Shown: piece by piece, positions 1-7,916 of the stretch
Layout of the letters: each line of letters opens with the position of its first letter
Numbering within the stretch: position 1 is the first letter of the stretch
Origin: Bacillota bacterium
GTDB taxonomy: Bacteria; Bacillota; Clostridia; DSM-8532
Assembly (NCBI GenBank): GCA_022702935.2
Contig: JAKIML020000095.1
Coordinates: forward strand, 1-59,881
Length of the DNA stretch: 59,881 nucleotides
Direction: 5' to 3'
Position numbers and translations under genes: made by a program
The notes under the pieces: generated by a model
The model's input: only the letters and a program-made list of their open reading frames with translations
The model's database searches: none
Told to the model about the DNA's origin: nothing

Positions 1-2
1 TT

Positions 3-539
3 GGCCTTTTTGATTTGGTCATGTCGCAGAATATCTTTGAATTAGGTCTTATTACCGGCGAGCCTATGAAAATGGGCTTTAAGCTGATACTTACTGTCAT
101 TGCCGCCTTTGTGCTTGGCGCTGTGGATGTTATCTGTACCATGGTTCCCATTGCCGAATTTACCATGATGATTGGCAGACGGAGCGAGAAGTATGTCAGC
201 GCCAGACTGCCGGTGATTTTAATGAAGTCCTATGCCCTGTCCCATATTCTGTTTGTCATTCCCTATGCCGTCCTCAATTACTCGGGAATCAACTGGAATA
301 ATGTCGATGCACAGGCGCCATCATCCATACGGCTGCTGTTTTCGTTCCTGGTCATCCTCATAAACGTTCTGCCCTATCTTCAATTGGGCGTGATTTACAG
401 AACCTTTAGCGTACGCACCCGTATTCAGGTTTTTGGCAAGCTCATTCTGCTTCTGGCCACTTATTTCTGGATTCAAATTTCCAGTGGGGCCATTGTATTT
501 GTTAAATATCTTCTGGAGCGCATCATTATATCATTCTGA
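3..539 (+). CDS. C-terminal part of an unknown multi-pass membrane protein (5' truncated by the window)
   Basis: The frame is open to the left edge of the window, so only about the last 178 codons are visible. I do not recognise the family. The visible part has at least four hydrophobic stretches separated by short polar loops: one around the AAFVLGAVDVICTMV segment, one around SHILFVIPYAVL, one around LLFSFLVILINVLPYLQLGVIY and a last one near the C-terminus. That points to an integral membrane protein. An in-frame TTG at 15 and ATG at 21 have no convincing Shine-Dalgarno sequence, and the frame continues upstream of them, so they are probably internal. An imperfect hairpin (542-589) follows the stop codon immediately. 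Function is unknown. Confidence 0.7.
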   Translation, partial: GLFDLVMSQNIFELGLITGEPMKMGFKLILTVIAAFVLGAVDVICTMVPIAEFTMMIGRRSEKYVSARLPVILMKSYALSHILFVIPYAVLNYSGINWNNVDAQAPSSIRLLFSFLVILINVLPYLQLGVIYRTFSVRTRIQVFGKLILLLATYFWIQISSGAIVFVKYLLERIIISF

Positions 540-541
540 AA

Positions 542-589
542 GGCGTTATCAGGCTCGTTTTCTTCTTGCGACAGGCCTTGATAAACGCC
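542..589 (+). repeat. Imperfect inverted repeat after the membrane gene, overlapping the tRNA promoter -35
   Basis: Arms 542-554 and 575-589 pair over about 12-13 base pairs with one or two single-base bulges around a 20-base loop. There is no T-run after it, so it is not a standard intrinsic terminator for the upstream gene. Its right arm contains the TTGATA -35 element of the tRNA-Arg promoter. It may stabilise the 3' end of the upstream mRNA or be a weak terminator. Confidence 0.4.
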
Positions 590-606
590 GGTAAAAAGGA
601 TATAAT
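578..606 (+). promoter_or_regulatory. Sigma-70/SigA-type promoter of tRNA-Arg
   Basis: TTGATA (578-583) and a perfect TATAAT (601-606) are separated by exactly 17 bases, 11 bases before the mature tRNA 5' end. This is one of the best promoter matches in the window and places the transcription start a few bases before the tRNA. Confidence 0.85.
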
Positions 607-616
607 TATTGAGCAT

Positions 617-691
617 GCCCCGTTAGTCTAATGGATAAGACGATGGATTCCGGTTCCATTAATGTGGGTTCGATTCCTGCACGGGGCGCCA
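617..691 (+). tRNA. tRNA-Arg, anticodon CCG
   Basis: The cloverleaf is complete. The 7-bp acceptor stem pairs 617-623 with 681-687. The D arm has GTCT/AGAC. The anticodon stem ATGGA/TCCAT (643-647/655-659) encloses a 7-base loop with CCG at 650-652. The T arm contains TTCGATT, with G-T wobbles in its stem. The discriminator base is G and CCA is encoded. It reads the CGG arginine codon. It has its own promoter and terminator, so it is monocistronic. Confidence 0.95.
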
Positions 692-697
692 TCTTAG

Positions 698-734
698 GAG
701 TGCAGGTTTTATTAAAGCCTGTACTCTCTTTTAT
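698..734 (+). terminator. Intrinsic terminator after tRNA-Arg
   Basis: A 9-bp stem (698-706 with 718-726, one G-T wobble) and an 11-base loop are followed by a T-rich tail, just after the tRNA CCA end. Confidence 0.8.
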
Positions 735-737
735 ATT

Positions 738-753
738 AAGGTGTTTACACCTT
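738..753 (+). repeat. Short inverted repeat just upstream of the acpS RBS
   Basis: AAGGTGT-TT-ACACCTT is a 7-bp inverted repeat with a two-base centre, ending a few bases before the GAAGAGG Shine-Dalgarno sequence of acpS. It could be an operator or a small mRNA hairpin; nothing in the sequence decides between these. Confidence 0.4.
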
Positions 754-767
754 GAAGAGGTAGTTTT

Positions 768-1142
768 ATGGGCATTCGCTGCGGAATGGATATCGTAGAA
801 CTGGAGCGCATTGAAAAGGCCTTGACTCAGGAGAGCTTCATTAACCGTGTATATACTCCCAGGGAACGGGCATATTGTGAAGCCAGAGGCAAGGCTGCAC
901 TGCAGAGCTTTGCGGCCCGGTTCTGTGCCAAGGAGGCCGTTTCCAAGGCCTTGGGCACGGGCATTGCCCAGGGTGTATCCTTCCAGGATATCGAGATTGT
1001 CAATGATGCCAACGGCAAGCCCGTGGTTACCCTTCAAAACGAGGCCAAGCGCCATTTTGAGGCCATGGGCGCCAAGGCCATCGATATCAGCCTGACCCAT
1101 AGCCGGGACTATGCGGCAGCTCAGGCGGTTATTCTGTTCTAG
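768..1142 (+). CDS. acpS: Holo-[acyl-carrier-protein] synthase
   Basis: This enzyme transfers 4'-phosphopantetheine from coenzyme A to a serine of apo-acyl carrier protein, activating ACP for fatty acid synthesis. The protein is 124 residues, normal for bacterial AcpS. The conserved magnesium-binding motifs are visible: GMDIVEL near the N-terminus (Asp8) and RFCAKEAVSKALGTG (Glu56). The C-terminal SLTHSRDYAAAQAV segment is also typical. The ATG is preceded by an AAGAGGT Shine-Dalgarno sequence. The gene stands between the tRNA terminator and yhaO, with a short inverted repeat in front of its RBS. Confidence 0.95.
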   Translation: MGIRCGMDIVELERIEKALTQESFINRVYTPRERAYCEARGKAALQSFAARFCAKEAVSKALGTGIAQGVSFQDIEIVNDANGKPVVTLQNEAKRHFEAMGAKAIDISLTHSRDYAAAQAVILF

Positions 1143-1204
1143 ACCATTCTTTCTTAATCCTACAGTAAGACATTAAGCTTAATTCAAAATACGGGGTGAA
1201 GAGG

Positions 1205-2377
1205 ATGAAAAGCCTAAGATTTATCCATTGTGCAGATATTCACCTGGAGGCACCCTTCAGGGAACAGGGGACGGGGAGCTATGCCGAAACCCGGCGCATG
1301 GATATCCGTAAGGCTTTTTTACATATTCTCAAGACCGCCAGGGACCAGAAGGCAGACTTTTTGCTCATATCGGGGGATCTTTTCGAGCAGGACCTCACCA
1401 CCAAAAGAACCATGGAATGGCTGAGTATGGTGCTTTCAGACGTTGACGCCCCCATCTTCATCATTCCGGGTAACCATGACCCCTTTGTAAAAAACTCCTG
1501 GTATGCGTTGTGGGACTGGCCGCCAAACGTCCATATTCTTACCCCCCAGAATCCGCAATATATCCTTGAGGAGCAAAGGGTCTTTATCTATGGCCTGGGC
1601 TTCTCGGCCTATAAACAGGGAAAGCCTGACTTAAGCCTTGTTCCGCCTCCCCGAAAGGATTATCTTAATATTCTCATGGTCCATGGCACCCTGGACATGG
1701 ATTTCAGCGGCGAGGCCTATCAGCCCGTCACCTCTCGGGAACTGGCGGCCCTTAACTACGACTACTATGCTCTGGGGCATTTTCACCAGCCCAGGGCTGA
1801 GGATTCCACAACGTCAATGATTTATCCGGGCAGTCCCGAGCCCCTGGGCTTTGATGAGTCCGGTATCCATGGCGCCTATGGGGTGACCGTCTTAAGGGAG
1901 CCCTCGGGACTTCGCCTTAAAGCAGAGCGGTTTGAGACGGCCCAGCGGGTATATCATCCTGTCAGTCTGGATGTGACGGGGCTTAAGAGCCTGGAAGAGG
2001 TAAAAATGAAGCTTTTGGGTGTTCTGGAAGGGCTTAATCCTCAACGGGATCTTGTCCAGATCACCCTGAAGGGGCGAACGGCCATGGATCTGGATGAAAA
2101 GCTGCTTACCGCTTTGTTCTCTGAGGACTGGCTGTTTCTTCAAATCCGCAACGAAACCCAAAAGGCCTTTGACCTGGAGGCCTTGACCAGGGATCCGGCC
2201 GTTAAAGGTTCTTTTGTCAGAGCGATAAATAAGAGGCTGGAGGCTCTTGATGAAGCTATGAAGATGGAAGGCGATCCTAAAGCCCTGGCAGAGGAGAAGG
2301 AGCGATTGGAATTGGCCCTGTCCTTTGGCCTGGAGGCTCTGTGCAACGGAAAAATTGAAGGGTGGAGTGAGGAATAG
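1205..2377 (+). CDS. yhaO: SbcD/YhaO-like metallophosphoesterase (DNA repair exonuclease subunit)
   Basis: The protein is a 390-residue calcineurin-like phosphoesterase with all the metal motifs of SbcD/Mre11-type nucleases: CADIHL near the N-terminus, SGDLFEQ around residue 58, PGNHDP around residue 95, MVHGT around residue 156 and GHFHQP around residue 190. It is expected to pair with the ATPase encoded three bases downstream, as SbcD does with SbcC; this matches the Bacillus YhaO-YhaN pair. I prefer ATG 1205, with GGGGTG six bases upstream, over the in-frame GTG at 1196, which lies within that sequence. The nuclease role is inferred from the family and not proven here. Confidence 0.85.
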   Translation: MKSLRFIHCADIHLEAPFREQGTGSYAETRRMDIRKAFLHILKTARDQKADFLLISGDLFEQDLTTKRTMEWLSMVLSDVDAPIFIIPGNHDPFVKNSWYALWDWPPNVHILTPQNPQYILEEQRVFIYGLGFSAYKQGKPDLSLVPPPRKDYLNILMVHGTLDMDFSGEAYQPVTSRELAALNYDYYALGHFHQPRAEDSTTSMIYPGSPEPLGFDESGIHGAYGVTVLREPSGLRLKAERFETAQRVYHPVSLDVTGLKSLEEVKMKLLGVLEGLNPQRDLVQITLKGRTAMDLDEKLLTALFSEDWLFLQIRNETQKAFDLEALTRDPAVKGSFVRAINKRLEALDEAMKMEGDPKALAEEKERLELALSFGLEALCNGKIEGWSEE

Positions 2378-2380
2378 CCT

Positions 2381-4765
2381 ATGAGAATTACAGGATGGGA
2401 TATCAAAGGATTCGGAAGGCTTAAACAGTACAAGGCCGTCCCAGGTCCTGGCTTTAATATTATCTATGCCCCCAACGAATCGGGGAAATCCACCCTTCAG
2501 GCCTTTATCCGGGCCATGCTCTACGGGCTTAAGGGGGGCCGGATTGGCAAGGATGGAACCCTGCCTCCCATAAAGCGATATAAACCCTGGAACGGGGAGA
2601 ATTATGCAGGGGTCCTGGAGTATACCCTTGCCTCAGGAGAGTCCTTCCGCGTAGGGAGAAATTTTGAAAAGGGCACCACCAATATCTATGACAGCGGGGC
2701 CAATCCCATACATCAAAGGTTCACCCAGGATAAGAGCACCGGGCCCAGATTTGCGGAGGAGCATCTGGGTCTGGATGAAGCCACCTTTGAGCGCAGTGTT
2801 TTTCTGGGACAGATGCAGAGTGCCGTGGACGAGGCGGGAAGAAGGGCTTTGATTGAGAAAATAGCCAATCTTAATACCACGGGCAGCGAGGATCAATCCC
2901 TGTCCCGGGCCATTGGGGCCCTTGAGGAGGCCCTGCTGGAGCGGGTAGGCACAGGAAGGTCCTCCACAAGACCCCTGGATAAAGTCAATATGAGAATAAA
3001 GGCTCTTGAGGAGCAGTATCAGGAGCTTGCTAAAATAAGTGAGCGCTATCTGGATAGCTTCAGGGAGCTTCATGAGAAAAAGAAGCTTCTGGCCCAATGG
3101 CTCGACGAGAAAACGAAAAAAGAGGCTCTGGCCAGCCGTCTTCATGTAAAAAGGCTTGCGATGATAAAAAAAGAAATGGAGGACCTAAGCCAAGGCCTTG
3201 ATGAAAAAGAGCGGGCATTGGAGGCCGTCCATGAGGCGCTCAAAAAAGCAGAGATTTATGGCAGGCTGACCCCTGAGGGTATGACTCAGGCGGCCTTAAT
3301 CGTTCATGATATGAACCGCATCAAAGAAGAACTGGCTCAGGCTGGAGCCGCTCTGGAGGAGCTCACCGCCGAAAAAACGGGCCTTGAGGCTTCTCTGGAC
3401 AGTGAAGAGAGCTTTATCCGCAGGACCGGGGACATTGAGGAGGCTTTGAAACAGGCCGCTTCTCAGTCTGGACCCGGGGCTTCCGGCAAAAGAGGAATGC
3501 CCATCCCGGCTTTAGTCGCAGGATGTTTGACCCTGGCCGTACTTGGATTATGGCTGATGCTAAAGCACCCCCTTCTGCCTGTGGCAGCCATGCTGGCCTT
3601 GGCGGCAACCCTTTTTCTTTGGCTGAGAACAGGGGCCGGAAAAGCTGCAAGCCCGTCCATTTCGCCCCAAACCCAGGCCCTGAATAAAGCCTTGAGCCAG
3701 GCAGGCTTCATGGGTCTTGATCAGTACATGGAATACAAGGAAGCCTGGCAGAAGGAACGAGTTGCCGTTGAGGCAGCGGGGAAGAAACTGACTGAGGCCC
3801 GGAACCGTCTTAAAGAACTGGAAGCGGCAAAAACCGCCCTGGAGGATTCCTGGCGGGGACTTACCGCTTCCTGGCCCCATGCCCGGATGGAAGAGGGAGA
3901 AGCCTTTATCCAACGCTGGCGGGAAGGGATGGATAACTATCATCAACTGTCTGCATCGAAAAAGGCCATTCTGGATGGCATGGCCCATCTGACCGACAAA
4001 CGACGCGTATTGGTACGGGAAGCCGCCGGGCTTTTAGGGAAACCCGGGCTGACCTATGAGGAATGCTGTGAGGCCCTGGATGGGTTGGATGGTCTTGCAT
4101 TAGACGAGACCCCTTGGGAGGAAACGGTCACAGAGGATGAGCTTAAGGATCTTGAACAGCGTATTAACAGCCTTAATCTGGAGATGGCTGCCCTGACCGC
4201 CCGCCTGGAGCAGGCCCCCCGGGAGGGTGAACTCTCCCGTATTCTGGAGGAGCTTGAAGGCCTTCGGGAGAAAAGAAAGAAACTCGAGCGGACGGGAGCC
4301 GCCCTGAACCTTGCCAAGGAGATTCTTTTAGAGACGGCAAAGCAGGTTCGGCGGGATTACATCCCGGCCTTAAACGAGGAGATGAGCTTCTTTATAGGCC
4401 AGCTTACTTCGGGAAAATATACAAGGGCCAGCACCAATGACGCGCTGCAGGTTCTGCTGTCATCACCCGAGACCGAAGCGCTTGTTCCCGTGGAGCGGCT
4501 CAGCACAGGCACTATAGATCAAGTCTATCTGGCCATGCGCCTGGCGGCGGTAAGGCTTCTGGAAAAACGAGGAGAGCCCCTGCCCCTGTTTCTGGACGAG
4601 CCCTTCTCCCAGTATGATGAGGCGCGCATCATTAATGGCTTTAAAATGCTGAAGGCACTGGCCGATGAAAGGCAAATCTTTTTCTTTACATGCCGGGAAA
4701 GGGAGCTTCAGTTAGCCCAAAAGGTCATGGGTCCACAATTGGTCAGAATCGAACTGCCCGATTAA
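2381..4765 (+). CDS. yhaN: SbcC/YhaN-like AAA ATPase with long coiled coil and an internal membrane hairpin
   Basis: The 794-residue protein has an SMC/Rad50 layout. An N-terminal Walker A (NESGKST, residues 32-38) lies in the YAPNESGKST context typical of SbcC/RecF. Long Glu/Lys/Leu-rich coiled-coil stretches follow. A C-terminal signature (LSTGTIDQVYLAMR) and Walker B (PLFLDEPFSQYD) complete the ATPase head. Around residues 370-415 two adjacent hydrophobic segments interrupt the coiled coil and look like a transmembrane hairpin, as in YhaN-type members and unlike SbcC. It starts three bases after yhaO, so the two are co-translated. Likely role: ATP-driven DNA-end processing or repair, perhaps membrane-associated. 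Confidence 0.85.
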   Translation: MRITGWDIKGFGRLKQYKAVPGPGFNIIYAPNESGKSTLQAFIRAMLYGLKGGRIGKDGTLPPIKRYKPWNGENYAGVLEYTLASGESFRVGRNFEKGTTNIYDSGANPIHQRFTQDKSTGPRFAEEHLGLDEATFERSVFLGQMQSAVDEAGRRALIEKIANLNTTGSEDQSLSRAIGALEEALLERVGTGRSSTRPLDKVNMRIKALEEQYQELAKISERYLDSFRELHEKKKLLAQWLDEKTKKEALASRLHVKRLAMIKKEMEDLSQGLDEKERALEAVHEALKKAEIYGRLTPEGMTQAALIVHDMNRIKEELAQAGAALEELTAEKTGLEASLDSEESFIRRTGDIEEALKQAASQSGPGASGKRGMPIPALVAGCLTLAVLGLWLMLKHPLLPVAAMLALAATLFLWLRTGAGKAASPSISPQTQALNKALSQAGFMGLDQYMEYKEAWQKERVAVEAAGKKLTEARNRLKELEAAKTALEDSWRGLTASWPHARMEEGEAFIQRWREGMDNYHQLSASKKAILDGMAHLTDKRRVLVREAAGLLGKPGLTYEECCEALDGLDGLALDETPWEETVTEDELKDLEQRINSLNLEMAALTARLEQAPREGELSRILEELEGLREKRKKLERTGAALNLAKEILLETAKQVRRDYIPALNEEMSFFIGQLTSGKYTRASTNDALQVLLSSPETEALVPVERLSTGTIDQVYLAMRLAAVRLLEKRGEPLPLFLDEPFSQYDEARIINGFKMLKALADERQIFFFTCRERELQLAQKVMGPQLVRIELPD

Positions 4766-4780
4766 ACATAAATAATGATA

Positions 4781-4817
4781 AGCACTCACGAAAAACCAAC
4801 CGTGGGTGCTTTTTTCA
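4781..4817 (+). terminator. Intrinsic terminator after yhaN
   Basis: A 10-bp stem (AGCACTCACG with CGTGGGTGCT, one G-T wobble) and a 10-base loop are followed directly by TTTTTT. Confidence 0.9.
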
Positions 4818-4902
4818 TGGTCCGGAGCGCTGAGGCGAAGGGTTTTCATCAAGTTTATTGGATAATTTTCTGAGTTCATTGAAAGAATATCCATGAGGTG
4901 AT

Positions 4903-5370
4903 ATGAAGATGAAAAGGGGTAGAAAAAAGCGACTGCTTGCTTTAGCGTTAATCTTTCTATCGTCCTGTATCCTTTGGCCTCAAAGCAGTATGGGGGCCTC
5001 AACACCGGGAAGAGTCAGCGATCTGCAGCTTCTCGCCAGGGCTATTAACGGGGAAGCCCGGGGTGAGCCCTATGAAGGGCAGGTCGCCGTGGGAGCCGTC
5101 ATATTGAATCGTGTCAATTCGCCCAATTTTCCCAATACCATTTCGGGGGTGATTTATCAGCCGGGAGCCTTTACAGCGGTGGCTGACGGTCAGATTAATG
5201 TGCCCATTGATCCTAAGTCAACGGTTGTCAAAGCGGCCCAGGATGCCTTAAACGGCTGGGATCCCACCCATGGATGCCTATACTATTGGAATCCTGCAAC
5301 GGCCACCAGCAAATGGATCTGGTCCAGGGAAATCGTGGTCACCATAGGCAAGCATCATTTTGGAAAGTAG
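4903..5370 (+). CDS. sleB: SleB-type spore cortex-lytic enzyme (cell wall hydrolase), short form
   Basis: The catalytic domain is a Hydrolase_2/SleB domain, which cleaves muramic-lactam-containing cortex peptidoglycan during spore germination. The motif INGEARGEPYEGQVAVGAV carries the expected catalytic glutamate (Glu51), and the NRV, PGAF and YYWNP segments follow as in the family. A basic, hydrophobic N-terminus (about residues 5-31) is a signal peptide; LSSC within it resembles a weak lipobox. At 155 residues it lacks the N-terminal peptidoglycan-binding domain of Bacillus SleB. ATG 4903 follows TGAGGTGAT. ypeB starts 46 bases downstream, the usual partner. Confidence 0.9.
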   Translation: MKMKRGRKKRLLALALIFLSSCILWPQSSMGASTPGRVSDLQLLARAINGEARGEPYEGQVAVGAVILNRVNSPNFPNTISGVIYQPGAFTAVADGQINVPIDPKSTVVKAAQDALNGWDPTHGCLYYWNPATATSKWIWSREIVVTIGKHHFGK

Positions 5371-5416
5371 TGCATACTAAAGCACCCATCATTGATGAAA
5401 GGTTAAGGAGTATCGT

Positions 5417-6865
5417 ATGGATAAGGAAATGGAAAAGGGATTGGATCATAACGAAATTAAAGAGACCCATGAGGATAAAGGCATTCGCCATACTATGAAG
5501 GCCTTTTATGTGGCCTTGGCCAGAAACAGAGCCAAGAATATGATTATCGCCGTGCTGCTATTGACGACTTTATTTGGGGCCTATCAGTACAGCCGGGCCG
5601 AGAACCTGCGCAGACAGCTAAATAATGCTTATAACCGTGCCTTTTACGAGCTGGTGAACTATGTCCAGAATGTTGAGGTCATGCTTTTAAAAGCCAGAAT
5701 GACTTCGTCCCCCCAGCTTTCGGCATCCACGCTGAGGGACGTATGGATGGAGGCCAGCGCTGCAGCCAATAACCTGGGCCAGTTGCCGCTGTCGGTGGGG
5801 GTTTTGAGCAATACCGAGAAATTCCTGGCCCAGGTGGCCGATTTCTCCCAGACCCTGTCGAAACAGAATACCCTGGGCAAGCCCATTGACGAGGAACAGA
5901 TGAAGCTTTTGGGTGAGCTTCACTCCTTCTCGGTGAGCCTGAAGGAAAGCCTCAACGATCTGAAAAACGACCTTTCCAATGGCAACTTCCAATGGGAGAA
6001 TGTACGGCATGAGGGCAATGAAGATGTGGGCAAGGTTTCCGAGAATATGCCCGTCAGTTTCAGCTCCATTGACAAGAACTTTCAGGAGATGCCCACCCTC
6101 ATCTATGACGGCCCCTTCTCGGAGCACATGCAGAAGCGTAAGGCTCTTGGCTTAAGCGGGCAGAAGGTGGACGAGAACAAAGCCGCTGACAGCATTGGCA
6201 AGTTCCTGGGCAAGGACAATATCCGCAATGTTCAGAAGGTGTCCGACAATAAAAATGGTGTTATTGACACCTATAACTTCAAGATTGAGCTGGACGGAAA
6301 AACCAAGGACAGCGTGGCCGAGGCCGACGTATCGGTTATCGGCGGGCATGTGGTCTGGTATCTCTATAACCGGGATGTTGGTAAGCATACCATTGGCATC
6401 AAAGAGGCCAAGGAGATTGGCCGGAAGTTCCTGGAGAAGCAGGGCTATACCAACATGAAGGACTCCTACTACCTGGAGAGCGACGGGGTGGCCACCATCA
6501 ACTATGCCTACCATGAGGACGGTATCACCTATTATCCCGACCTGATCAAGGTCAAGGTGGCGCTGGACAATGGTGAGGTGGTGGGCTTTGAGGCCAAGGG
6601 CTATTTGATGAGCCATACCACCAGAAACTTTGATACCCCCAAAATCACTGAAGCCGAAGCCCGTCAGAAGGTGACCCGGGGTGAATCCATCAAGCCCTCG
6701 GGCCTGGCCGTTATCCCCACCGACTATGGCACTGAGCTTCTGTGCTATGAGTTCATTGGCAAGATGGACGACAAGGATTTCCTGGTCTATATCAACGCCA
6801 TCACGGGCAGTGAGGAAGAGGTGCTGCTCATCATCAACTCGGACGAGGGCGTCCTGACCATGTGA
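5417..6865 (+). CDS. ypeB: Germination protein YpeB
   Basis: YpeB is the membrane-anchored partner of SleB, needed for SleB to be present and stable in the spore. The 482-residue protein has a single N-terminal transmembrane segment (about residues 41-57, after a charged cytoplasmic start). A helical domain follows, with the AFYELVNYVQNVEVMLLKA region typical of YpeB. The C-terminal half contains PepSY-like repeats, recognisable as KIELDG...AEADVSVIGGHVVWYLYNR and similar units. AAGGAG is six bases upstream of ATG 5417. It is co-transcribed with sleB. No forespore (SigG) promoter could be assigned with confidence upstream of the pair. Confidence 0.92.
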   Translation: MDKEMEKGLDHNEIKETHEDKGIRHTMKAFYVALARNRAKNMIIAVLLLTTLFGAYQYSRAENLRRQLNNAYNRAFYELVNYVQNVEVMLLKARMTSSPQLSASTLRDVWMEASAAANNLGQLPLSVGVLSNTEKFLAQVADFSQTLSKQNTLGKPIDEEQMKLLGELHSFSVSLKESLNDLKNDLSNGNFQWENVRHEGNEDVGKVSENMPVSFSSIDKNFQEMPTLIYDGPFSEHMQKRKALGLSGQKVDENKAADSIGKFLGKDNIRNVQKVSDNKNGVIDTYNFKIELDGKTKDSVAEADVSVIGGHVVWYLYNRDVGKHTIGIKEAKEIGRKFLEKQGYTNMKDSYYLESDGVATINYAYHEDGITYYPDLIKVKVALDNGEVVGFEAKGYLMSHTTRNFDTPKITEAEARQKVTRGESIKPSGLAVIPTDYGTELLCYEFIGKMDDKDFLVYINAITGSEEEVLLIINSDEGVLTM

Positions 6866-6878
6866 TGGCAAATTGCTT

Positions 6879-7910
6879 TTATTCCTCCTGGGATACGGCT
6901 TGCATCTTCTTCATGACCCGGATGTCTTCGCCGAAGAACTTGAGGGTCTTGAACTCGCCCACAATCCGGGAGGCGATGCGCTCGTTATAGGACTGGGTCA
7001 ACTGACGCGGATCCAGATTGGAAGAAATAATGGTTTTAACGGCATGGTCCCGACCTCTGGCCTTGCGCAGCTCAAGCAGGGACAGAAGCTCAGCATACCG
7101 GGCATCACTGCTGGGCTCGGTGCCCAGATCATCTAAGATGAGCAGGTTGGCGGTGATAAGATTCCTATAGGCCTTCTCCCCGCCGGCTTCCTCCCTGTCG
7201 GGATTCAGACGGTACTGATGGATAATGGAAAACAGGGACGGTGCTGACAGATACAGAACGGTATAGCCCTTTTTCAGCAGCTCTAAGCCGATACACTTAG
7301 CCATAAAGGTTTTCCCCGTGCCCGTGGGTCCGTAGAAATAGTAATTGGGGGTTTCGGGGTCGGTGAACTGGTCAATAAAGCATTGGGCCAGCTCCCTGAC
7401 AGAGAGGATCTGGTCCCTGGGGGAATTCTCGACCCGGTACTTTTCTTTGTCGGGCTTGTCGGAAAAATAGGAGGCATCAAAATACTCAAAGCCCGTTTTT
7501 CCGTCGTCCAATAAATTAGAATACTGGTAGAGCTGTTCCAGATAGAGCTTCTGATAACAGGAGCAGGGCGTGGTTATTCCGTTCTGGGTCACGTATCCCC
7601 TGTCCTCGCACAAGGAGCATTCAAAACGGGGCTTGAGATAGTCTGCCGGATAGCCGTGGGACAGAAGCAGCGCCTTCATGCGATCATTGAGTGCGTTGAT
7701 CTGGGCCGAGAGCCTTTCCTCGCTGTCAGTGGCGGCATCATTCAATAACGAACGGGCATAGCGAAGCCCCGAAAGAGTGATCTCGGCATCCAGCCGAGCC
7801 AGCTCGGGGATTTTTTCATAAACCTCTTCCTTACGCCTCTGGGCATCCTGCAAGGCCCTGTCTCTTTTTTGGGCGAACGTGCTATCCAGATTCCGTTTGA
7901 TTTCTGCCAT
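6879..7910 (-). CDS. DnaI/DnaC-like replicative helicase loader ATPase
   Basis: The 343-residue AAA+ protein has Walker A GPTGTGKT (residues 194-201) and Walker B LLILDDLGTE (about 255-264), with a late sensor segment (ISSNLDPRQL) and an arginine-finger region (NERIASRIVGEF). Before the ATPase there is a four-cysteine putative zinc site (Cys98, 101, 116, 118), as in Bacillus DnaI. Loaders of this type place hexameric DnaB on DNA. It lies six bases downstream of a DnaD-domain gene on the same strand, a common clostridial pair. It converges on ypeB with a 13-base gap and no obvious terminator. Confidence 0.88.
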   Translation of the reverse strand: MAEIKRNLDSTFAQKRDRALQDAQRRKEEVYEKIPELARLDAEITLSGLRYARSLLNDAATDSEERLSAQINALNDRMKALLLSHGYPADYLKPRFECSLCEDRGYVTQNGITTPCSCYQKLYLEQLYQYSNLLDDGKTGFEYFDASYFSDKPDKEKYRVENSPRDQILSVRELAQCFIDQFTDPETPNYYFYGPTGTGKTFMAKCIGLELLKKGYTVLYLSAPSLFSIIHQYRLNPDREEAGGEKAYRNLITANLLILDDLGTEPSSDARYAELLSLLELRKARGRDHAVKTIISSNLDPRQLTQSYNERIASRIVGEFKTLKFFGEDIRVMKKMQAVSQEE

Positions 7911-7916
7911 TTAACC

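Noticed and set aside
606-1100. A minus-strand open frame of 164 codons across the tRNA and acpS
   Set aside because: It lies antisense to acpS and the tRNA, has no family features, and acpS is unmistakable on the other strand.
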